Shown here piece after piece: positions 1 to 5,080 of a stretch of 5,080 nucleotides of DNA. The notes under the pieces are model-generated. The model ran no database searches. It was not told the origin of the DNA and saw nothing but the letters and a program-made list of their open reading frames with translations. Within the stretch, counting starts at the first letter, position 1, and each line of letters opens with the position of its first letter. The DNA comes from an uncultured Candidatus Competibacteraceae bacterium (GTDB taxonomy: Bacteria > Pseudomonadota > Gammaproteobacteria > Competibacterales > Competibacteraceae). A program made the position numbers and the translations under genes. The stretch is taken from contig CALMNY010000510.1 in NCBI GenBank assembly GCA_937872125.1, forward strand, positions 1 to 5,080. The letters run 5' to 3'.

Positions 1-41
1 ACCATGGACTGTCGAGCACATCCTGCGCCCGACTGGATCAT
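1..41 (-). CDS. Possible start of a downstream gene, partial, overlapping the kinase stop by ATGA
   Basis: The kinase stop TGA (38-40) is overlapped by an ATG at 41-39 in another frame, forming ATGA, the usual mark of translational coupling between operon genes. The frame stays open to the window edge (14 codons visible) and shows no recognisable domain. There is no clear Shine-Dalgarno, only a GGG about 8 bases upstream. A GTG at 19-17 and an ATG at 5-3 are other possible starts. A separate response regulator here would suit a kinase that lacks an output domain, but that is inference from context, and a chance overlap is quite possible. Confidence 0.2.
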   Translation of the reverse strand, partial: MIQSGAGCARQSM

Positions 42-3000
42 TCACAGCCCATGTTTTTTAGGGCCTCAAGCACTGTAGCAAAGTCAAAGCATTCTATCGC
101 TGCGAAGAGCGACGCATACTGGGTTCCCAGCGCCGCGCGCAGCAACGCTTCATTAGCCTCGAAGAAATACGTGCTTTCAGCATCATCTTCTTCGAGCAAC
201 GCGATCAATCGCTTGCGCACAATCCGCCATGCGCGCTCATCGAACGGCGCCTTCAATGTGCTCGCGGCGGCTTGAGGCCACCGGGCCGCAATCGCCGCGA
301 CCAGAGGCGGTAAAACCTGGGCGATTTCGGCTTGCAGCGGCTCCAGTACGGCGATTGGCGCCTGCTGACAAAGCGCCTGTTCGAGTCGCTCCGCCAGGTC
401 GCACAGCGCCAGCGCCCCGATCTGGGCGGAAACTCCTTTCAGAGTATGTGCAGTCCGTTCGGCCTCGCCCCACTGGCCTTCGGCGATGGTTGCGGCCAGC
501 CGCGCCGGCGCATCCGCCTGACCGGCGGCGAACTGAACCAGGAGGCGGTGATAGAGCTTCTCCCGCCCGAGCGCCTGGCGCAGGCCCAGGGCCATATCGA
601 GTCCGGCGATAGCGTCCGGCGGCGGATTCGCTTCCGGCGCGAGCGCGGTGAATACGGCCGCCGCCGGCTCGGCCCGGCGCCGCGCACGCTGCGGATCGGG
701 CTTGACCCACTGCAACAGTTTGGCCGTCAGGTCCTGCGGATCAATGGGTTTGGCGATGTGATCGTTCATTCCGGCCGCGATGCACCGCTCCCGGTCGCCG
801 GCCATGGCGTTTGCCGTCATGGCCACGATGGGCAAGTCGCCGTAACCGGGCAACTGGCGAATCGCCCGCGTCGCGGCCAGCCCATCCATAACCGGCATTT
901 GCATGTCCATCAGCACGATATCGTAGTGCTGTTCCTGCACCCGGCGCAGCGCTACCGCGCCATCCGCGGCAATATCAACGGCAAAGCCCGCCGAGGTCAG
1001 TAACTCGGTGGCGACTTCCTGGTTCAACTCGTTGTCCTCGACCAGCAGGATGTGAGCGCCGATGATGGTGGACAGATCAATAGCCGCGGTCTGGGCCAGC
1101 GGCCATCGTTCGGGTTGGGTGGGCGCCTGGTGGAGCAGATGCATGGCGGTGTCGAACAACAGCGAGGGGGTAACCGGCTTGCTCAGGGTGTGTTCGATGC
1201 CGGCGTCTTCGGCTGCCTGGATCAGATCCTCGCGGCCATAGGCCGTGATCATCGCCAGGCGCGGCGGCGTTGCCAGCCCCAACCGGCGGATTTCCCTGGC
1301 TGTCGCCAACCCGTCCAGTTCCGGCATCTGCCAATCCAGAAATACGATTTCATACGGTTCGCCGGCGGCGGTGGCGCGGCCGATTTCGGCAAGAGCCGCC
1401 CGGCCCGAGTCCATCGCAGTAACGTTGAACGTCATGCTGCGCAACATCTCGACCAGGACGGTGCGCATACTGGCGTTGTCTTCGACCACCAGCACGCGCC
1501 GGCCACGCAGATCGGGTTCTGGCAGCAGGCGCCGGACTTTCGCCACGGTGTAACCGAACCGGGCGGTGAACCAGAAGGTTGAGCCGACGCCGGGCGTGCT
1601 GTCGAACCCGACTTCTCCCCCCATCAGTTCGGCCAGACGTTTGCTGATCGCCAGACCCAGCCCGGTGCCGCCATATTGGCGCGCGATCGAGGTATCCACC
1701 TGCTCGAAACTCTGGAACAACCGGCTACGCTGAGTTTCGGCGATGCCGATGCCGGTGTCGCGCACTGCAAACCGCAGCACGGCCTCGTCAGAGCCAGCGT
1801 GGTCAACAGTGACACTCAGCGCGATTTCGCCCTGTTCCGTGAACTTCACCGCATTGTTGGCGTAATTGAGGAGAATCTGGCTGATCCGCAGCGGGTCGCC
1901 GATCAGATCGCAAGGCACATCTCTGGCAATGTCGAGGATCAATTCCAGGCCCTTGGCGGTGGTTTTCTCAACGATAAACGCCCCCACCCCGCCCAAGAGC
2001 TGTTCGAGATCGAATTCGACCTGTTCGATGACCAGCTTGCCCGCCTCGATCTTCGAGAAATCGAGCACATCATTGATGACGCCCAGTAAATGCTGGCCCG
2101 ACCGCTGAATTTTCTGTAAATAATCGCGCTGCCGGTCGGTGAGTTCGGTTTTCAGGGCCAGATGCGTCATACCGATGATGGCGTTCATCGGCGTGCGAAT
2201 CTCGTGACTCATATTGGCCAGGAAATCCGCCTTCACTCGCGCCGCGTCCTCGGCCAGCGCCTTGGCGTCTTCAAGCGCCTTGAAGCTGGCGCGTTCGGCG
2301 GTGATATCTTCGAACGTGCCCGCCAACCCTTTGCTTAAATCATCAGGGTCTATGGCGCGCACCGCCCAGCGGGTCCAAAAGCGGCTGCCGTCTTTTCTGA
2401 CCAATTCTTCTTCCTGGCAGTAGAAGCCCTGTTGCGCCAAACCGGCGTAGAATTTTTTCCCCGTCTCGAGGTACGTGGCCTCGTCGGGATACCACACTCG
2501 CGCCCTCAGTCCCCACATTTCGCCCGGCCCATAGCCGAACATCCGCTCCATCGTGCGGTTACAACTGTGGATGATCTCATCGCGGGTCAGGGCGACCCCG
2601 ACCGTGGCCGCGTCGAAAACCGCCTGCTGCTCTTCTTTGCTGAGCCGCAGGGATTCAGTGGTCGCCGCCAGTTGAGCAGTGCGCTCGGCCACGCGGCGTT
2701 CCAATTCCTGACGGTATTCGATCAATTCCCGCTCGGCCTGCTTCTGGGCGGTGATGTCCGTCCAGACCACATGCAGCAAGTCTCTGTCACCCTGCCGGAT
2801 CGCGGTCAGCAGCACCCGGGCGATGAAATGCGCGCCGTCGGCGCGGATATGCTCCCACTCGAACTCGTTTGAACCGTTCTCGAAGGCGACACGGATCACT
2901 TCATCCATCTTTTCCGCCGTGAGCCGGCCGTCGGGCTGGTATTCCGGCGAGATATCCACGGGTGAAAGTCCGACGAACTGGTCGAGGCGCTCCAGGCCCA

Positions 3001-4771
3001 GCAGGGTCAGCGCGGCGCGGTTGGCGGCGACGAAGCGGCCATGCTCGGTTAGGGTGATGGCCTGGCGGGTGTCCTCAAACAGTCGGCGGAAGCGCTCTTC
3101 ACTGTCGCGCAGGTCCTTCACCATCGCCTTGCGCTCGGTGATGTCGCTCCAGATCGAGGCCAGATATTCCTGGCCGTGGAGGCGCAGCAGGCGGGTGCTG
3201 ACGCGGACCTCGCGGACCTCGCCGTTCTTGCAGCGATGCCGGGTTTCGAAGACGGCGCTGCCTTCCCGGCGGATTTGCTCGAACGCCGCTGTGATCGTGG
3301 TCGGTTCCATGTCCGCTTCCAGATCCGGTACGCCCAGCCGGGCGAACTCCTCGCGGCTATAACCGAGGTTCCGGTGAGCGGTCTCATTGAATTCAAGGAA
3401 GCGCGCGGTTTCGAAGTCCACCAGACCGATGGAGTCATTGGCCTGGTCCACGATGGCGTGGAAGATGCTCTCGCGTTTTTGCGCCTCCTGATAAAGGCGA
3501 CGGCGTTGCATTACGCTCGCCAGGCGCTCGGCTACGGTGTTGATGAGCCTGCGTTCCTCGGCGAGAAAGGGGCCTTCGTGTTCGGGCGGGCGCGGCTCCA
3601 GGTAGGCCACGGTAACGCGGCCCTGGCGCTCGCCGGCAACGCGGATGGCGGCGCTAAGAGTCGCCGCCGCGTTGGCGCTATCGGCCGTGGTGTAGATTTT
3701 GTCCTGCCACTCGATGCGGGCAACGGCGATCTCCGGGTACCGCCAGCCGTCCGGCAACAACCGCACGACGTCCTCCAAGAGCGTAGACAGGGGTTTGTGC
3801 AAGTCTTCGCTGGCGCGGAAGACGGCGTAGAGGCACTGCTGTTCCTTGACCCGCTCGCTCAGCGCCACCTGGGCGGCGCACAGTTCCGCGGTCTTGCGCC
3901 GGACCGCTGACCGCAGGCTGAGAATGCCAGCGGCGAGGACCAGCGCGACCAGCGCCAGGGTGGCCAGAATCCAGCCGAGCGCGCGGACGTAGGGACCGTA
4001 ATCCGTCGCCGGGGGCGGCATCCACTTGGCCCGCAGCGCCGCGTCCTCTTCGGCGCTGATCGCCGCCGCGCCCCGTTCGACCAGGCGCAGCGTCTCCAGG
4101 TCGCCCTTGCGCACAGCGCGGTGGAACTGCCCCTCGTACAACTGGAAGGCTTTGCGAAACTTCTTCTGGGCGTTTTCCCGATAGAGGTAATAGTTGGCTG
4201 GATACTCATCGAGGCAGAACAGCTTGACCTCATCGGCCAGGGCAGCCTCGATCAGCGCGGTGTGGCTCGGGTACAAGCGCAAGCTTTCGACGCCGCCGCG
4301 CCGCAGGGTCTCGATACAGGCGTCGCCTGCCATAACCCCGACCTGGAAACCGTGCAGGTCCTTGACATCCTGAATGCCGCTGATCGAGACATGGACAAAG
4401 ATGTCCGCCGGCACTTTGGCGTAGGGCGCGGTGAAGTCGTAGAGCGGCTCGCGCCCGGGGGTGCGGAAGATGTTATCGATGACATCGGCATCGCCGCGGC
4501 TGATGATCTGCTGCGCCTCGGCCCAGAGGGTGGCGTTGAGTTCAACCTTGACGCCCGTCTTCTGCGCCCATAGCGCCCACCAGTCAGCTACATAGCCGAT
4601 GGCATGACCGGCAGGATCGCGGAACAGAAAGGGCGGGTAGTTGTCATCGCCGACTACACGCAGAACTTGGGGCGGCGCGGCCTGGGCCAGCGTCGCCGTC
4701 ATGACGGCCAGCATCACTCCGAGCAGCGCGAACCGACGCAAGCCGCCAAGTAGTGAACTTGTAGTATTCAT
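38..4771 (-). CDS. Membrane hybrid sensor histidine kinase (SBP-TM-GAF-PAS3-HisKA-HATPase-REC-REC-Hpt), 1577 aa
   Basis: Multistep phosphorelay sensor kinase of the inner membrane, related in plan to BvgS/EvgS. Numbering is from the ATG at 4771. A signal peptide (1-31; hydrophobic core, AQA cleavage motif at 29-31) leads to a periplasmic SBP_bac_3 domain (about 36-253). That domain has R107 in RTPGREPLYDF, GDAC at 149-152, D188 and the FHRAVRKGD motif at 216-224. One membrane helix (about 266-286) is followed by RRK, fitting a cytoplasmic C-terminal part. Next come a short coiled coil, a GAF-like domain (about 313-424) and PAS domains at about 435-547, 557-677 and 713-828; the first two end in DITERK/DITAQK and the third in EDITAERA. 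A coiled coil (about 678-712) separates PAS2 from PAS3. HisKA has the H-box SHEIRTPMNA with phospho-acceptor H856. HATPase_c shows the N-box (N969, N973), G1 DTGIGI (1005-1010), F-box (1018-1026) and G2 GGTGLGLAIS (1034-1043), so the kinase looks active. REC1 (about 1091-1212) has E1097/D1098, D1146, T1176, K1198. REC2 (about 1239-1357) has E1245/D1246, D1289, T1319, K1341. Hpt (about 1390-1495) has H1442 in AHTLKG. A helical tail (about 1508-1575) ends the protein. The frame is open for 52 more codons upstream (ATG at 4927), but that extension is Arg-rich and would bury the signal peptide, so the internal ATG is preferred. The TGA stop is at 38-40. The ligand and partner regulator are unknown. 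The family call is very secure; no specific gene name can be given. Confidence 0.96.
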   Translation of the reverse strand: MNTTSSLLGGLRRFALLGVMLAVMTATLAQAAPPQVLRVVGDDNYPPFLFRDPAGHAIGYVADWWALWAQKTGVKVELNATLWAEAQQIISRGDADVIDNIFRTPGREPLYDFTAPYAKVPADIFVHVSISGIQDVKDLHGFQVGVMAGDACIETLRRGGVESLRLYPSHTALIEAALADEVKLFCLDEYPANYYLYRENAQKKFRKAFQLYEGQFHRAVRKGDLETLRLVERGAAAISAEEDAALRAKWMPPPATDYGPYVRALGWILATLALVALVLAAGILSLRSAVRRKTAELCAAQVALSERVKEQQCLYAVFRASEDLHKPLSTLLEDVVRLLPDGWRYPEIAVARIEWQDKIYTTADSANAAATLSAAIRVAGERQGRVTVAYLEPRPPEHEGPFLAEERRLINTVAERLASVMQRRRLYQEAQKRESIFHAIVDQANDSIGLVDFETARFLEFNETAHRNLGYSREEFARLGVPDLEADMEPTTITAAFEQIRREGSAVFETRHRCKNGEVREVRVSTRLLRLHGQEYLASIWSDITERKAMVKDLRDSEERFRRLFEDTRQAITLTEHGRFVAANRAALTLLGLERLDQFVGLSPVDISPEYQPDGRLTAEKMDEVIRVAFENGSNEFEWEHIRADGAHFIARVLLTAIRQGDRDLLHVVWTDITAQKQAERELIEYRQELERRVAERTAQLAATTESLRLSKEEQQAVFDAATVGVALTRDEIIHSCNRTMERMFGYGPGEMWGLRARVWYPDEATYLETGKKFYAGLAQQGFYCQEEELVRKDGSRFWTRWAVRAIDPDDLSKGLAGTFEDITAERASFKALEDAKALAEDAARVKADFLANMSHEIRTPMNAIIGMTHLALKTELTDRQRDYLQKIQRSGQHLLGVINDVLDFSKIEAGKLVIEQVEFDLEQLLGGVGAFIVEKTTAKGLELILDIARDVPCDLIGDPLRISQILLNYANNAVKFTEQGEIALSVTVDHAGSDEAVLRFAVRDTGIGIAETQRSRLFQSFEQVDTSIARQYGGTGLGLAISKRLAELMGGEVGFDSTPGVGSTFWFTARFGYTVAKVRRLLPEPDLRGRRVLVVEDNASMRTVLVEMLRSMTFNVTAMDSGRAALAEIGRATAAGEPYEIVFLDWQMPELDGLATAREIRRLGLATPPRLAMITAYGREDLIQAAEDAGIEHTLSKPVTPSLLFDTAMHLLHQAPTQPERWPLAQTAAIDLSTIIGAHILLVEDNELNQEVATELLTSAGFAVDIAADGAVALRRVQEQHYDIVLMDMQMPVMDGLAATRAIRQLPGYGDLPIVAMTANAMAGDRERCIAAGMNDHIAKPIDPQDLTAKLLQWVKPDPQRARRRAEPAAAVFTALAPEANPPPDAIAGLDMALGLRQALGREKLYHRLLVQFAAGQADAPARLAATIAEGQWGEAERTAHTLKGVSAQIGALALCDLAERLEQALCQQAPIAVLEPLQAEIAQVLPPLVAAIAARWPQAAASTLKAPFDERAWRIVRKRLIALLEEDDAESTYFFEANEALLRAALGTQYASLFAAIECFDFATVLEALKNMGCE

Positions 4772-4780
4772 ATCCGTTTT

Positions 4781-4786
4781 CTCGCC
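4781..4786 (-). promoter_or_regulatory. Weak ribosome binding site of the sensor kinase
   Basis: On the minus strand, GGCGAG lies 9 bases before the ATG at 4771. It is only a partial Shine-Dalgarno match, but the spacing is acceptable. It supports the start that puts the signal peptide at the N-terminus. The longer ATG at 4927 is rejected on protein grounds. Confidence 0.5.
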
Positions 4787-4814
4787 TGACCGTCGCCCGC
4801 CAGTGCGTATTTCA

Positions 4815-4823
4815 GTTATACCA
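4815..4823 (-). promoter_or_regulatory. Candidate extended -10 promoter for the sensor kinase
   Basis: Read on the minus strand this is TGG followed by TATAAC, matching the extended -10 pattern TGnTATAAT at all but the last base. The predicted transcript start is near 4808, giving a leader of about 37 bases before the ATG at 4771. No convincing -35 hexamer lies 16-18 bp upstream, which extended -10 promoters can tolerate. The position is good, but the call rests on a short motif alone. Confidence 0.4.
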
Positions 4824-4979
4824 ATAATGCGTTGGAGTCTCTTTGGAAAAGCTAAGCGAGGTCGCCCCATGCGAGAGTCTATCCCAGTCCGATGGCATTT
4901 TCCTCCCGGCGTCGGTTTGACCAGCAAGGCTCATTTTGGCCTGAAAATTACAGCCGATACCGGGTGGATTAGGCGAACC

Positions 4980-5007
4980 TGCCGTTCCTCTCTTACGCTT
5001 AACGGCA
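4980..5007. repeat. 7-bp inverted repeat, candidate operator in the divergent region
   Basis: TGCCGTT at 4980-4986 and AACGGCA at 5001-5007 are perfect inverted copies separated by 14 bases. Half-site centres are 21 bp apart, two turns of B-DNA, as expected for a dimeric DNA-binding protein. The right arm covers the -35 area of the plus-strand promoter candidate, so a bound protein could affect that promoter. A 7-bp match with free spacing in 300 bases can arise by chance, so this is suggestive only. Confidence 0.35.
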
Positions 5008-5030
5008 AATGGGCCGGATCGTTATATAAT
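4999..5030 (+). promoter_or_regulatory. Candidate sigma-70 promoter for the divergent plus-strand gene
   Basis: A perfect TATAAT sits at 5025-5030. The best upstream partner is TTAACG at 4999-5004 (4 of 6 matches to TTGACA), but the 20-bp spacer is long. An overlapping TATATA at 5023-5028 would give 18 bp. Transcription would start near 5037, giving a leader of about 44 bases to a start at 5081. The -10 is the strong part of the call; the weak -35 suggests the promoter may need an activator. Confidence 0.5.
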
Positions 5031-5041
5031 TAAAAAATTAT
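5026..5041. repeat. AT-only inverted repeat at the plus-strand start site
   Basis: ATAATT (5026-5031) and AATTAT (5036-5041) are inverted copies around four A residues. A second perfect palindrome, five A, TTA, five T, overlaps it at 5033-5045. Both lie across the -10 and predicted start of the plus-strand promoter. They may ease strand opening or bind a protein that prefers AT-rich DNA. Low-complexity AT sequence gives such symmetry easily, so function is not shown. Confidence 0.3.
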
Positions 5042-5067
5042 TTTTACAGCCCTAAAACTGCCTTCTA

Positions 5068-5073
5068 AAGGAG
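5068..5073 (+). promoter_or_regulatory. Strong Shine-Dalgarno of a gene starting at or just after 5081
   Basis: AAGGAG is a near-perfect Shine-Dalgarno. It is followed by 7 bases to the end of the window, so a start codon at 5081 would have ideal spacing. With the TATAAT about 40 bases upstream, it indicates a well-translated plus-strand gene divergent from the kinase. None of its coding sequence is visible, so its product cannot be named. Confidence 0.7.
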
Positions 5074-5080
5074 ACACCTT

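Larger units (their letters stand above)
4772..5080. other. Divergent intergenic region between the sensor kinase and a gene starting just beyond the window
   Basis: This 309-base stretch has no convincing gene. It separates the minus-strand kinase from a plus-strand gene whose ribosome binding site lies at the right edge. It contains outward-facing promoter candidates for both sides, an operator-like inverted repeat at 4980-5007 and an AT-rich island at about 5022-5045 that contrasts with the GC-rich kinase gene. A minus-strand 28-codon ORF (4812-4898) has a Shine-Dalgarno-like GGGAGG 3 bases before its ATG but nothing else in its favour. No tRNA, terminator or riboswitch that I recognise is present. 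Confidence 0.75.

Noticed and set aside
332..1003. A 223-codon open frame on the plus strand.
   Set aside because: It is antisense to the well-conserved REC2 and Hpt coding sequence, is rich in Arg, Gly and Gln with no motif, and is explained as a shadow frame.
2751..3362. A 203-codon open frame on the plus strand.
   Set aside because: It is Ser/Arg-rich low-complexity translation antisense to PAS1 and PAS2, with no family resemblance.
3176..3910. A 244-codon open frame on the plus strand.
   Set aside because: It is antisense to the GAF/PAS coding region, has no recognisable domain and reflects the high G+C of the real gene, which leaves few stops in other frames.
4772..4927. A 52-codon N-terminal extension of the kinase starting at an ATG at 4927.
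   Set aside because: The extra residues are Arg- and Gly-rich with no domain, lie over the likely promoter, and would bury an otherwise clear signal peptide. The ATG at 4771 has a better fit.
4841..5010. Riboswitch or c-di-GMP aptamer in the divergent region.
   Set aside because: I looked for GEMM-like and other familiar conserved cores on both strands and saw only short scattered matches without a consistent stem set.
4641..5033. A 130-codon plus-strand frame running through the intergenic region.
   Set aside because: It begins antisense to the signal peptide, has no Shine-Dalgarno at its ATG codons, shows no domain and ends inside the AT-rich promoter. The strong RBS at 5068-5073 serves a different, later start.

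Overview
The window is almost entirely one very large gene on the minus strand, with a divergent intergenic region at its right end. The high G+C content and the strong third-position G/C bias suggest a GC-rich proteobacterium. The architecture (BvgS/EvgS/BarA-like hybrid kinase with a periplasmic solute-binding sensor and a C-terminal Hpt) fits Gamma- or Betaproteobacteria. No sequence here names a genus, so this stays an inference.

Layout. Positions 1-37 lie downstream of the large gene and are too short to identify; an ATGA start/stop overlap at 38-41 hints that another minus-strand gene may follow. Positions 38-4771 encode a 1577-residue membrane hybrid histidine kinase. Its modules, in order, are: signal peptide, periplasmic SBP_bac_3 sensor, one transmembrane helix, GAF-like domain, three PAS domains, HisKA, HATPase_c, two receiver domains, Hpt, and a short helical C-terminal extension. 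Positions 4772-5080 are a 309-base non-coding divergent region. It holds a likely minus-strand extended -10 for the kinase, a 7-bp inverted repeat with half-sites 21 bp apart, an AT-rich island with a perfect TATAAT on the plus strand, and a strong Shine-Dalgarno that places a plus-strand start codon at or just after 5081.

How it works together. A small ligand, probably amino-acid-like, is read in the periplasm. The signal crosses one membrane helix and is combined with cytoplasmic GAF and PAS inputs. It controls autophosphorylation at His856, and phosphate can then move through Asp1146 and/or Asp1289 to His1442. The protein has no DNA-binding or enzymatic output domain, so the final receiver must be a separate protein. 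The two candidates visible at the edges are the gene possibly coupled at the left and the divergent gene at the right.

Nothing in the window shows a wholly new system. The points most worth following are the ligand-pocket cysteine pair, the intact double receiver, the C-terminal extension after Hpt, and the operator-like repeat in the divergent promoter region.
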